Assembly: GCF_904831005.1 (NCBI RefSeq)
Contig: NZ_LR882982.1
Span: forward strand, 3,162,001-3,226,000
Direction: 5' to 3'
DNA: 64,000 nucleotides
From: Microbacterium hydrocarbonoxydans
GTDB taxonomy: Bacteria > Actinomycetota > Actinomycetes > Actinomycetales > Microbacteriaceae
Shown here: positions 7,690 through 15,076 of the stretch, one piece after another
How positions within the stretch are numbered: position 1 is the stretch's first letter
Layout of the letters: each line of letters opens with the position of its first letter
Translations under genes and position numbers: made by a program
Notes under the pieces: model-generated
Databases searched by the model: none
Told to the model about the DNA's origin: nothing
What the model saw: only the letters and a program-made list of their open reading frames with translations

Positions 7690-9327
7690 TCACTGTTCTG
7701 CCGCACACGTCAGGTCCGGCGCGTTCTCCGGGAGCTCGAGGTCGAGGAGATAGGTGGCGGCGATCGCGTCGGCACAGGCGCTCACACCCCTGCCGATCAC
7801 CGTGTGTCCCTCGCCCTCCACCGTCAGGAGCGTTCCCTCGAGCGTCTTCGCGAGTTCGACGGCTCCCTCATACGGCGTCGCCGCATCGCCCGTCAGCGAG
7901 ATGACCAAGGTCGGCGGAAGATCTGCGATGTCCTGCGCGTAGGGGATGCGCAGCTCGCCCGTGACCGGGAAGTCCGCACACTTGTCGCGCGTGGACTCGT
8001 CGGCCGCCGTGCCCGGGTCCATGATCGGCGCCTGCGCATAGGTGTCTTCGCGCAGCTGGGCGAGCTCGTCCGCGTCGGGCAGGTCTTCATCGGCGCAGTT
8101 GATCGCGAGGGATGCGTCGGTCATGTTCGAGCTCTGCCCCTCGTCGGAGATGCCGGCGATGCCGGTCGCCAGCTGCAGCAGCTGATCGCCGCGACCCTGC
8201 TGCACCTCACGCAGCCCCTCGATCGCCAGCGGCCAGAGGTCGGGGCTGTAGAAGCTGGCCAGTACGCCCCCGAGCCCCGCATCGAAGTTCAGTTCGGTGT
8301 CACCCGCCGGCACGGGGTTGTCGACGAGGGGACGAAGGATGCTCTGGAGGGCTGCGGTCCAGCCGCTTGGATCGGTCCCGAGGGGGCAGTCTGCCTGGGT
8401 GGCGCAGAACGAGGCGAGGTCTTCGAACGAGCCCTGGAATCCGCCGTAGGACGCGAGCAGCCGCTCCGGCGAGCCGAGGGCCGGGTCGAAGGCGCCGTCG
8501 AGGATCATGGCCCGGACGTTCTCGGGGAACTCCTCGGCGTAGATCGCGCCCAGCCGAGTGCCGTAGCTCTGGCCGAGGAAGTTCAACTGGTCCTCTCCGA
8601 GGACCGCGCGCAGCACATCCATGTCTTTCGCCGTGGTGCGGGTGCCCACGTTCGCGAGGGCCTCCATGCCACCGGAGCCCTCCGCGCACCGGTCGGCGAG
8701 TTCCTTCGTGTCATCCTCGGTCAGGGTCGGGATCGGGGAGCCGATCCTCGCGAGCAGGTCCTCACCCTCAGCGGAGCCGTCGGTGAGCTTGCAGTCGATC
8801 GCGGGTTCTGTCGCCCCGACACCGCGGGGGTCGAAGCCGATCAGGTCGAAGCTCTCGGTGACCGCGCTCTTCGTCATCAGCGAGGATGCGCCGATCGTGC
8901 CGAGCAGACCGGCGCCGCCGGGGCCGCCGGGGTTGAAGAAGAGCGAACCCTTGGACTCGCCCCGTGCAGGTACCCGCACCACGGCGACGGATGCCGTGTC
9001 TCCATCCGGATCTGTGTAGTCCATCGGGACCAGCATCCGCGCGCACTCGGCCTCCGGGACGAGCGGGAAGTACTTCTCATCCTGAGCGGTGATGGCGTAG
9101 TCGGCGCAGTCCTCCCATGCCAGCTCCTGGGTGTGGAACTGCTCGAGTGCCGGGATCGGCGTGCTGCGCGGGTCATCCGCCGGCACCCCGCCCGGTGCTG
9201 TGCAGGCCGCGAGCACCGCCGCGAGTGCTGCGATGATGGCCACCCCCGGAGCGGCGCGCCACCCTCCGCGCGCTCGACGCTTCGCCCGGACGGATTCTGG
9301 TGAAGAGCTGTTGCTCGATCGGTTCAT
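7690..9327 (-). CDS. Secreted tripeptidyl-aminopeptidase-like alpha/beta hydrolase (lipoprotein)
   Basis: A 545-residue lipoprotein. A basic N-region, a hydrophobic helix and the lipobox VLAAC (Cys42) direct it to the outer face of the membrane. The alpha/beta hydrolase fold shows FFNPGGPGGAG (oxyanion), DPRGVGAT, the nucleophile elbow GQSYGT, and the C-terminal TAP-like domain with the acid in SLTGDAATPY and His in EGHTVIG. Such Streptomyces-type enzymes release tripeptides or act on small esters and amides. ATG 9327 is chosen because the longer frame to 9420 would read through the promoter; there is no ribosome binding site and the ATG is 7 bases past the -10, so it is probably leaderless. 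Confidence 0.85.
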   Translation of the reverse strand: MNRSSNSSSPESVRAKRRARGGWRAAPGVAIIAALAAVLAACTAPGGVPADDPRSTPIPALEQFHTQELAWEDCADYAITAQDEKYFPLVPEAECARMLVPMDYTDPDGDTASVAVVRVPARGESKGSLFFNPGGPGGAGLLGTIGASSLMTKSAVTESFDLIGFDPRGVGATEPAIDCKLTDGSAEGEDLLARIGSPIPTLTEDDTKELADRCAEGSGGMEALANVGTRTTAKDMDVLRAVLGEDQLNFLGQSYGTRLGAIYAEEFPENVRAMILDGAFDPALGSPERLLASYGGFQGSFEDLASFCATQADCPLGTDPSGWTAALQSILRPLVDNPVPAGDTELNFDAGLGGVLASFYSPDLWPLAIEGLREVQQGRGDQLLQLATGIAGISDEGQSSNMTDASLAINCADEDLPDADELAQLREDTYAQAPIMDPGTAADESTRDKCADFPVTGELRIPYAQDIADLPPTLVISLTGDAATPYEGAVELAKTLEGTLLTVEGEGHTVIGRGVSACADAIAATYLLDLELPENAPDLTCAAEQ

Positions 9328-9334
9328 GCTCAGC

Positions 9335-9365
9335 AGGGAACACCGTGTTCCCGCGACAGGGTCAA
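9335..9365 (-). promoter_or_regulatory. MerR-like regulon promoter 6 (TAP-like lipoprotein)
   Basis: TTGACC (9365-9360), 19 bp, TTCCCT (9340-9335), with the dyad at 9342-9362 (ACCCTGTC and AACACGGT). It diverges from promoter 7, and the dyad centres are 64 bp apart. The ATG at 9327 sits where transcription should begin. Confidence 0.65.
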
Positions 9366-9402
9366 AGCGATAGGGGAACTCCGCCGGCGAGGATCGCCGA
9401 CC

Positions 9403-9433
9403 TTGACCATGTGCTGACAACAGGGAGTTGACT
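9403..9433 (+). promoter_or_regulatory. MerR-like regulon promoter 7 (AhpD-like gene)
   Basis: TTGACC (9403-9408), 19 bp, TTGACT (9428-9433), with the dyad at 9406-9426 (ACCATGTG and AACAGGGA). The -10 box TTGACT is identical to that of promoter 8. It is a divergent partner of promoter 6. Confidence 0.65.
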
Positions 9434-9490
9434 GCGCCGATACTGGTATGGCGACATACGAGTGAGAGACATTCGCCGAGAAGGAGTCAC

Positions 9491-9967
9491 ATGCGACCGT
9501 ACGTGGACAAGGTCATGCCCGACGCGTGGGCGGCGGCCGTCGCATTCTCCGCGGCAATACGTGAGGCGGCGGCGCAGCGCGGCCTCGCGGCGCAGGAATC
9601 CGAGCTCATCAAGGTGCGGGCGTCTCAGATCAATGCGTGCGCCTTCTGCCTGGATCTGCATTGCCGCGAGGCCCGGCAATCCGGGATCTCTCAGCAGAAG
9701 CTCGACATGCTCCCCGCGTGGCGGGAGAGCTCGCTGTTCGACGAGCGGGAGAAGGCGATCCTCGCGGTGGCCGAGGCCGCCACGGTGCTTCCCCTCACGG
9801 AGGAGTCGACGGCGGATCTGTCCGGTGCGCTGTCGGTTCTGGGAGAGCCGACGTTCGTGGCAGCCGAGTGGGTCGCGGTGACGATCAACGCCTTCAATCG
9901 CATCTCCATACTCAGCGAGCACCCCGTGCGTCCTCGAGATGTCGAGGGTGCCGTCATCCGAGGGTGA
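9491..9967 (+). CDS. Carboxymuconolactone decarboxylase/AhpD-family protein
   Basis: A 158-residue all-helical protein with the redox motif NACAFCLDLH: Cys50 and Cys53 in CxxC and His57 four residues later, the arrangement of AhpD-type alkylhydroperoxidases. This supports peroxide or organic hydroperoxide reduction, although many CxxC carboxymuconolactone decarboxylase-family proteins remain uncharacterised. ATG 9491 follows AGAAGGAG with ideal spacing; the frame extends upstream into the promoter, which is not used. It is one of the clearest stress-response members of the regulon. Confidence 0.85.
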   Translation: MRPYVDKVMPDAWAAAVAFSAAIREAAAQRGLAAQESELIKVRASQINACAFCLDLHCREARQSGISQQKLDMLPAWRESSLFDEREKAILAVAEAATVLPLTEESTADLSGALSVLGEPTFVAAEWVAVTINAFNRISILSEHPVRPRDVEGAVIRG

Positions 9968-9982
9968 CGCCGCCCGCGAGGG

Positions 9983-10501
9983 TCACTTACCCCTGGTGGC
10001 GTCGAACTGCGCCATGACCAGCGCGGCCGTGCTGGCGAATCCGGAGCCGAGGAGGAGGAGCAGGGACGGGGCGAAGTCGGAGGGTTCCGGAACCCAGCCG
10101 CCCAGTGCCCACGGCAGGATCATCGCTGCGAGCAGAGCTGCGCTCGTCATCCACTCGTTGACCCAGAATGCGCCCGACGTCCCGGCTCTGCCCCCGGCCA
10201 GGATGCGACGCCCTGTTCCGACGGTCAGCAGGGTCAGAAGGAGGCCGAGGGCAGCGAAGACGATGGCTCCCCAGAACGGCTCCATCGCGATCAGGAACAA
10301 GGGCACGAACAGCGGAATCGAATACGCGGTGAAGACCCATCGGGTGGCGCTGCGCAGGTACATGTCGGTCGCTTCCGAACCGGCCAAGCGGCGATGCGTG
10401 GCGGAGTCGATGTAGAAGAACACTCCCACGATGAACGTTCCCAAGAGCGTCGCCGAGACCCCGGCGAGACCCAGCAGGAACTCCTGCCCCATACCGGTCA
10501 T
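9983..10501 (-). CDS. Four-helix membrane protein of unknown function
   Basis: A 172-residue integral membrane protein with four hydrophobic segments (about 6-29, 53-72, 75-93 and a long C-terminal pair). A conserved-looking loop FFYIDSATHRRLAGSEATDMYLRSATRW separates helices 1 and 2. No family is recognised. It has its own regulon promoter at 10543-10573 and diverges from the beta-lactamase-fold hydrolase. Start ATG 10501 or ATG 10492 are both possible. Confidence 0.7.
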   Translation of the reverse strand: MTGMGQEFLLGLAGVSATLLGTFIVGVFFYIDSATHRRLAGSEATDMYLRSATRWVFTAYSIPLFVPLFLIAMEPFWGAIVFAALGLLLTLLTVGTGRRILAGGRAGTSGAFWVNEWMTSAALLAAMILPWALGGWVPEPSDFAPSLLLLLGSGFASTAALVMAQFDATRGK

Positions 10502-10542
10502 CTGGTTCTCGCCTTCTTCCGGAGGCCACGGCGGCTGTCCTC

Positions 10543-10573
10543 AGTCAAGAACCTGTTCCCACCACAGGGTCAA
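10543..10573 (-). promoter_or_regulatory. MerR-like regulon promoter 8 (4-TM protein)
   Basis: TTGACC (10573-10568), 19 bp, TTGACT (10548-10543). The dyad is at 10550-10570, with halves ACCCTGTG and AACAGGTT. It is the closest divergent pair: its dyad centre is only 46 bp from that of promoter 9, so two bound regulator dimers would lie side by side. Confidence 0.65.
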
Positions 10574-10592
10574 GGCGGTCGCCAGCTGGGAC

Positions 10593-10623
10593 TTGACCCT
10601 GTGCTCACCACACGGTGTCTTCT
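10593..10623 (+). promoter_or_regulatory. MerR-like regulon promoter 9 (serine hydrolase)
   Basis: TTGACC (10593-10598), 19 bp, TCTTCT (10618-10623). The dyad at 10596-10616 (ACCCTGTG and CACACGGT) is nearly a perfect palindrome: 16 of 21 positions match their reverse complement, and every mismatch is a C opposite C or G opposite G. It is a good reference copy for the element. Confidence 0.7.
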
Positions 10624-10683
10624 GGTACCACAGGACTCGGCTGCTATGCGGAGTCGGCGAACACTCCGGACAGAGAGATGAAC

Positions 10684-11811
10684 ATGCGATATCGAAGGAT
10701 TCTCGGTGCCCTGACCGCTGCGGGGCTCATCGCCGGAAGCGGTGTCGTCGCCGGATCGTCGGCGCGAGCCTCGATGCCCACCTCCGCCGTGCGTGCCGCC
10801 CTCGCCGAGACCATGGAGCTCGACGGGTGGCCTGCCGCGCTCGTCGCCGTCCGGGATGAAGGCGACCGCGTGAAGACGTTGGCGTCCGGAGTGCTCGAGC
10901 TCGGCGAGACGAAGAAGGCGCGCGCCGGAGATCAGGTGCGAATCGGCAGCAGCACGAAGACATTCACCGCCGTCATCGTCCTGCAGCTCGTCGATGAGGG
11001 CCTCGTCTCGCTCGACGAGCCGGTGGAGACGTACCTTCCCGGCGTCGTCCGCCACCCCGACGTGACGGGAGCGGAGATCACCGTGCGCCAGCTGCTGCAG
11101 CACACCAGCGGACTCCCCGACATGTCGGGTGACATCGGGCAGAACCTCATCTCTTGGCAGCATCGCTACATCTCGCCGCGGGCGTCGCTCGATCTCGCCT
11201 TCACGCATCCGGTCGAGAACGCGCCGGGAGAGGCGCTGAGCTACAGCAACGCGAACTTCATCCTCGCCGGTCTCCTCGTCGAGGCGGTCGCCGGACGGCC
11301 GTTCGCGGAAGAGCTCGAACGACGTCTGCTCGAGCCCCTCGGGCTGGACTACACCTACTTCCCGGAGCAGGGAGAGGAGGAGATCCGGGGAAAGCACCCG
11401 CACAGCTACATCCCGCTCGCGGATCCGCCGACCGACTACACCGTCTTCGATCCTTCGTGGGCGCACGCCGCCGGCGCGATGGTCTCGACGGCCGAGGATA
11501 TGACGACGTTCTTCTCGGCGCTCGCCGAGGGAGAACTCCTTCCCGCGTCTCTTCTCGCGGAGATGCAGCAGACGATTCCGGCCGACTCGATCTGGCCGGG
11601 AGCGGCCTACGGCCTCGGTCTCATCGCCTTCGAGCTGAGCTGCGGAGTGACCGCATGGGGGCACGGCGGAGACGCGCCGGGCACCGTGAGCCGGGTCGCC
11701 GCCACGGAGGACGGCCGTGCGGCCGCGATCGTCGTCACCAAGAACGGAACAGAAGCGGCGGCGGAGCAGCGCCTGCGCGATCTCGTCGATACGGCCATCT
11801 GCGCGCTGTGA
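10684..11811 (+). CDS. Exported serine hydrolase, class C beta-lactamase/D,D-peptidase fold
   Basis: About 375 residues with an N-terminal signal sequence (basic MRYRR, hydrophobic core, cleavage expected near SSARAS). The penicillin-binding fold motifs are SxxK in IGSSTKTF (Ser89, Lys92), YxN in LSYSNANF, and HGG in WGHGGDAPG replacing KTG, typical of class C-like enzymes such as D,D-peptidases and esterases. It is likely active outside the membrane on peptidoglycan fragments or esters; substrate unknown. ATG 10678 and ATG 10684 are equally possible starts, and both lie behind a weak purine-rich stretch. Confidence 0.82.
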   Translation: MRYRRILGALTAAGLIAGSGVVAGSSARASMPTSAVRAALAETMELDGWPAALVAVRDEGDRVKTLASGVLELGETKKARAGDQVRIGSSTKTFTAVIVLQLVDEGLVSLDEPVETYLPGVVRHPDVTGAEITVRQLLQHTSGLPDMSGDIGQNLISWQHRYISPRASLDLAFTHPVENAPGEALSYSNANFILAGLLVEAVAGRPFAEELERRLLEPLGLDYTYFPEQGEEEIRGKHPHSYIPLADPPTDYTVFDPSWAHAAGAMVSTAEDMTTFFSALAEGELLPASLLAEMQQTIPADSIWPGAAYGLGLIAFELSCGVTAWGHGGDAPGTVSRVAATEDGRAAAIVVTKNGTEAAAEQRLRDLVDTAICAL

Positions 11812-11893
11812 GCGCGAGAATGGAGCAGACGACGAGGGGCCCCGCCATCGCGCTGGCGAGGGTCGCAGCATCCGAGGGTGCGAAACTCCCGCC

Positions 11894-11924
11894 TTGACCC
11901 CGACGTGACGTCACGGTCTTTCCT
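11894..11924 (+). promoter_or_regulatory. Orphan copy of the regulon promoter, facing the 3' end of the response regulator gene
   Basis: TTGACC (11894-11899), 19 bp, TTTCCT (11919-11924), with right half GTCACGGT. The left half is degraded but the centre holds a perfect GTGACGTCAC palindrome. No gene starts downstream on the + strand: the next gene is the response regulator on the - strand, ending at 11941. Any transcript would be antisense to its 3' end, or this may be a stranded promoter. Confidence 0.45.
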
Positions 11925-11940
11925 GGCGAGATCTCGGTTC

Positions 11941-12558
11941 TCAGAGCCAGCCCCGCGCCCGGGCATTGCGCGCAGCATCCTGCCGTGATGCCGTATGCGT
12001 CTTCTGCATCGCACTCGAGAGGTAGTTGCGCACCGTGCCCGGAGCCAGGTGCAGCCGCGCGGCGATCTCCTTGATCGAGTACCCCTCCTGCGTCTCGCGG
12101 AGTGCGTCGAGCTCGCGCTCGGTGAGGGGGGAATCATCGATGACCGAAGCCTCGAGGATGTCGTGATCTATCCACCGGCCGCCCTCGTTCAGGCGACGGA
12201 TGACGTCAGCGATCAGCTCCGGGTCCGCCGACTTGCTCATGAACCCGCGTACGCCGGCCTTGAGCGCTCGCCGCAGGACACCGGGCCGCGCGTGCCGCGT
12301 CAGCATGAGGATCTTCTGATCTGGAGCATCACGCAGGATCGCTTCGACCGCGTGAAGACCGTCGGTCTCCGGCATCTCGAGGTCGATCACCAGAACATCC
12401 GGCCGCTCGCGCAGCACCGCCGTCACGGCCTCGGCCCCATCGGCAGCCTCGCCGACGACGGTGATCACGCCGTCCAGTGACAAGAGCGCCCCGAGCGCGT
12501 AGCGCACGAGCTGCTCATCGTCGGCGAGGACGATCCGGATGCTGTTGCCCTCGGTCAT
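11941..12558 (-). CDS. NarL/FixJ-type response regulator
   Basis: A 205-residue response regulator. The receiver domain has acidic residues in LADDEQ, the phospho-acceptor Asp59 in VLVIDLEMPETDG and Lys in GFMSKSA; the C-terminal LuxR-type HTH shows SPLTERELDALR and SIKEIAARLHLAPGTVRNYLSSAM. The start overlaps the stop of the kinase gene by 4 bp, so it is the cognate partner. It resembles the DesR/LiaR-like branch that works with seven-domain type kinases. The neighbouring ABC-2 exporter at 14150 is a likely target, by analogy with the operon at 58630-62274. Confidence 0.9.
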   Translation of the reverse strand: MTEGNSIRIVLADDEQLVRYALGALLSLDGVITVVGEAADGAEAVTAVLRERPDVLVIDLEMPETDGLHAVEAILRDAPDQKILMLTRHARPGVLRRALKAGVRGFMSKSADPELIADVIRRLNEGGRWIDHDILEASVIDDSPLTERELDALRETQEGYSIKEIAARLHLAPGTVRNYLSSAMQKTHTASRQDAARNARARGWL

Positions 12559-13664
12559 CGTCGCTCTCCTTCGTCGGCGCCTGGGGCCTCAGGCACAGAG
12601 ACGCGGGGAGCCATCCCTGCTCGGATCGTGAAGATCTCATCCTGCTGCGCGAAGTCGAGCTCGCCGCCGGCGTCCGTGATCCGGCGTGCGAGCCGAGCGA
12701 GACCCCGCGGGTGGATCTCGTTCCCGACGGGGACGCCGTCGTTCGCGATTTCGACTCCGACGGGGCTCGCGGTGATCGTGACCCAGGTCGGATCCGCGTG
12801 CCGCAGGAGATTGGTCGTCGCCTCCCGGAGGGTGTGGGCGAGGAGCGGGTGGGGCTCGACGTCGCCGCCGAGGTCCGCGTGGATGTTCACCCGCATGCCG
12901 GATGCCTCGGCGAGAGCCCGGGTGTTCTCCAGTTCGGCGATCAGATCGATCTCGTACCGCGCGTAGGTGAGTTCGCGGGTCTTGGCGATCGTGTCGTCGA
13001 CCAGTTGTCGGATCTCCGCGAGTTCCGCGTCCGCCCGCATCGGATCGTCTTTCAGGAGGCGCTGGGCGAGCACGGCCTTGAGTTTGATGACGTGCAGCGA
13101 CTGACCCTGGATGTCGTGGAGGTCGCCCGCGAAGCGGGTTCGCTCCTCGGCGATCGCGAGCGCCGACTCGATCTCCTTCGCGCGTTCCGCCTCCCGCACC
13201 AGCCTCCACGCGAGCTCTCCCACGAAGACGACCGCGGCGATGTAGAGGGTTCCGAAGGCGGGGATGACGACGAACTGGACAACCAATGCGGGGGTGAGGG
13301 GGTTCGTGAGCAGTGCCGCCGCGCCGAGTGCCGCCACACCGATCGCCAGCAGAATCACCGCCCACACGCGATTCGCCCGCACCTTCATCACCAGGAGAGC
13401 GCCGACGAGGGCGAAGGGCATGAAGCTGATGGGGCTGTTCGCGGAGAACGCGCCGTAGAGGTAGGCCGCTCCGGCGAAGACGAAGAGGAACACCGCGCGA
13501 GGGGTGTATCCGTCGAGGCGCCACTCCTTGATGAGCGTCGTCGTGAAGAGGAGGGTGAGGGCGAGGAACAGCGCCTCCCACCAGGAGGTGCTCGTCAGGA
13601 CGACGCCGATCACCGACAGCGGAGCGATCGCCAGGATCACCGAGCCCATCACGATGCGGCGCAT
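12555..13664 (-). CDS. Sensor histidine kinase (HisKA_3/HPK7 type)
   Basis: A 369-residue kinase with about five N-terminal transmembrane segments and almost no extracellular sensor loop, a linker helix, the phosphorylation box GDLHDIQGQSLHVI (His183) and an ATPase domain with the N box REATTNLLRHA. No ATG, GTG or TTG lies upstream in frame up to the end of the small membrane gene, so ATG 13664 is used although it lacks a clear ribosome binding site; translational coupling to the preceding small gene (stop at 13709) is possible. It signals to the response regulator at 11941. Confidence 0.88.
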   Translation of the reverse strand: MRRIVMGSVILAIAPLSVIGVVLTSTSWWEALFLALTLLFTTTLIKEWRLDGYTPRAVFLFVFAGAAYLYGAFSANSPISFMPFALVGALLVMKVRANRVWAVILLAIGVAALGAAALLTNPLTPALVVQFVVIPAFGTLYIAAVVFVGELAWRLVREAERAKEIESALAIAEERTRFAGDLHDIQGQSLHVIKLKAVLAQRLLKDDPMRADAELAEIRQLVDDTIAKTRELTYARYEIDLIAELENTRALAEASGMRVNIHADLGGDVEPHPLLAHTLREATTNLLRHADPTWVTITASPVGVEIANDGVPVGNEIHPRGLARLARRITDAGGELDFAQQDEIFTIRAGMAPRVSVPEAPGADEGERR

Positions 13665-13708
13665 GCGCGGAATCGCGGGCGCCTTCGTCGATCTGTCGCT
13701 GTCGATAA

Positions 13709-13951
13709 CTATCCCTTCTCCGCCGGATGCTGCTGTCTTATCGCCTTCCTGACCGGAACCTTCGCGATCAGCGCGCCGACCACGAGCGCCAGAGCCACGT
13801 ACTGCAACACCGGACGGTCCAAGAAGAATCCCGTGATCCCCGCCGGGAGCGTGGTGAAGAGTCCGAAGTCCCACAGCAACCCGAGGTACGCGAGGAACAC
13901 CGCGGCGGAGAACGCGACCGTTGCGTTGAGGAGGAGATCGAAGGCTTTCAT
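13709..13951 (-). CDS. Small two-helix membrane protein, first gene of the kinase operon
   Basis: An 80-residue protein with two hydrophobic segments and the loop DFGLFTTLPAGITGFFL, clearly paralogous to the protein at 1487. It precedes the sensor kinase by 44 bp in the same direction. Since the kinase has no obvious external sensing domain, this small protein could be a sensor accessory; that is inference from position. The proposed start is ATG 13951, before which GAAGGATCG gives a plausible ribosome binding site. Confidence 0.7.
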   Translation of the reverse strand: MKAFDLLLNATVAFSAAVFLAYLGLLWDFGLFTTLPAGITGFFLDRPVLQYVALALVVGALIAKVPVRKAIRQQHPAEKG

Positions 13952-13986
13952 GTTTACGATCCTTCGCCGCCCCCGAGCTTCCCGGT

Positions 13987-14017
13987 AGTGACACCGTGTC
14001 ACCTTCTGTCGTGACAA
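13987..14017 (-). promoter_or_regulatory. Degenerate regulon promoter (small membrane protein-kinase-regulator operon)
   Basis: TTGTCA (14017-14012), 19 bp, GTCACT (13992-13987). The right half GACACGGTG fits the consensus, while the left half does not. It includes GTGACAC and GTGTCAC arms around one base, a 15-bp palindrome at 13988-14002. It is divergent from promoter 10, with dyad centres about 91 bp apart. If functional it would put the two-component system under the same control as the ABC genes. Confidence 0.4.
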
Positions 14018-14081
14018 GCGAGCACTGCTCCCGTCTCGCCCCGCCGGGTGGAATGGAGATCACCCTCCAGGCAGCCTCGGC

Positions 14082-14112
14082 TTGACCCTGTTCCCTGAAC
14101 ACCGTGTCGACT
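14082..14112 (+). promoter_or_regulatory. MerR-like regulon promoter 10 (ABC-2 exporter)
   Basis: TTGACC (14082-14087), 19 bp, TCGACT (14107-14112). The dyad at 14085-14105 has halves ACCCTGTT and GAACACCGT. An ATG at 14114 lies only two bases beyond the -10 box and cannot be the start, which supports the downstream GTG at 14150. Confidence 0.65.
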
Positions 14113-14149
14113 TATGCAGACCACTCTTCGCAGAAAGGGAATCTCCCTC

Positions 14150-15076
14150 GTGATCCATGCTCAGTCCCTGACCAAACGCTACGGACCGAAGACCGCCGTC
14201 GACGGCATCGACTTCTCGGTCGCCGCGGGCAGGGTGACCGGATTCCTGGGCCCGAACGGGGCGGGAAAGTCGACGACGATGCGCATGATCGTCGGACTGG
14301 ACCATCCGACCGCCGGCACGGTGACGGTCAACGGGCGGCGCTATCAGGACCATCGCGCACCTCTGCACCAGGTGGGAGTCCTCCTGGAAGCGAAGGCCGT
14401 GCACCCGGGTCGCACCGCCCGCGACCACCTGCTCGCCATGGCGGCGACGCACCGGATCGGAGCGAAGCGCGTCGACGAGGTCATCGGGCTCACGGGTCTC
14501 GATACGGTGGCGCGCAAGCGCGTGCGCGGCTTCTCGCTGGGTATGGGGCAGCGCCTCGGGCTCGCGGCCGCACTTCTCGGAGACCCGGCGACGCTGATCC
14601 TCGACGAGCCGGTCAACGGACTCGACCCCGAGGGCGTCGTGTGGGTGCGCGGTCTCGCTCGCGCGCTCGCCGCGGAGGGCCGCACGGTCTTCCTGTCATC
14701 GCATCTGATGAGCGAGATGGCGCAGACTGCCGACCATCTGATCGTGGTCGGCCGGGGGAAGGTCCTCGCCGATGCGCCCATCGCCGAGATCCTCGCCCAG
14801 GCGTCCGGCGACATCGTGCGAGTGCGCGCGAACGACGCAGTACGCCTCGGTGCGCTCCTCTCGGTACAGGGCGCCGCCGTCACCGCCGTCGACGACGACC
14901 AGCTCGCGGTCACCGGCATTCCCGCACCGCGCATCGCCGAGATCGCCGCCGACGCACGCATCGCGGTCTACGAGCTCACGCCGGTCACCACGTCGCTCGA
15001 GGAGGCCTACATGGACCTCACTCGCCATGACCTCGAATTCACGACCACCCCGACCCGTCCGGAGGGCGACCGATGA
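14150..15076 (+). CDS. ABC-2-type exporter ATP-binding protein
   Basis: A 308-residue ATPase. Walker A GPNGAGKSTT, signature-like FSLGMGQRLG, Walker B TLILDEPVNGLDP and the switch His in SSHLMSEM are present. The C-terminal extension is typical of the DrrA/BcrA-type subfamily that energises small two-gene exporters. It is closely paralogous to the ATPase at 58630 over the whole length. GTG 14150 is preceded by AGAAAGGG; ATG 14157 is out of frame. It overlaps the permease gene by 4 bp. Confidence 0.88.
   Translation: MIHAQSLTKRYGPKTAVDGIDFSVAAGRVTGFLGPNGAGKSTTMRMIVGLDHPTAGTVTVNGRRYQDHRAPLHQVGVLLEAKAVHPGRTARDHLLAMAATHRIGAKRVDEVIGLTGLDTVARKRVRGFSLGMGQRLGLAAALLGDPATLILDEPVNGLDPEGVVWVRGLARALAAEGRTVFLSSHLMSEMAQTADHLIVVGRGKVLADAPIAEILAQASGDIVRVRANDAVRLGALLSVQGAAVTAVDDDQLAVTGIPAPRIAEIAADARIAVYELTPVTTSLEEAYMDLTRHDLEFTTTPTRPEGDR

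Noticed and set aside
7804..9303. A 499-codon frame on the + strand
   Set aside because: It is fully antisense to the TAP-like lipoprotein, has arginine- and glutamate-rich low-complexity composition, and no ribosome binding site or domain.
9327..9420. Longer N-terminus of the TAP-like lipoprotein
   Set aside because: The extension would translate the promoter element itself, and would place the signal peptide 31 residues inside the protein.
12477..13988. A 503-codon frame opposite the sensor kinase
   Set aside because: Antisense shadow with an arginine/glutamate/aspartate-rich translation; the kinase on the other strand has all its motifs.
2510..14002. TGACACCGTGTCA-type palindromes as a separate TetR operator family
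   Set aside because: Only two copies (2510-2522 and 13988-14002) are seen, and both coincide with degenerate copies of the MerR-like element, so an independent family is not supported.
691..14105. Reading the repeated dyad as a TetR operator
   Set aside because: TetR sites can also lie in promoters, but an invariant 19-bp -35/-10 spacing across eleven promoters is not expected for repression and is expected for MerR-type activation. It cannot be fully excluded without the regulator.
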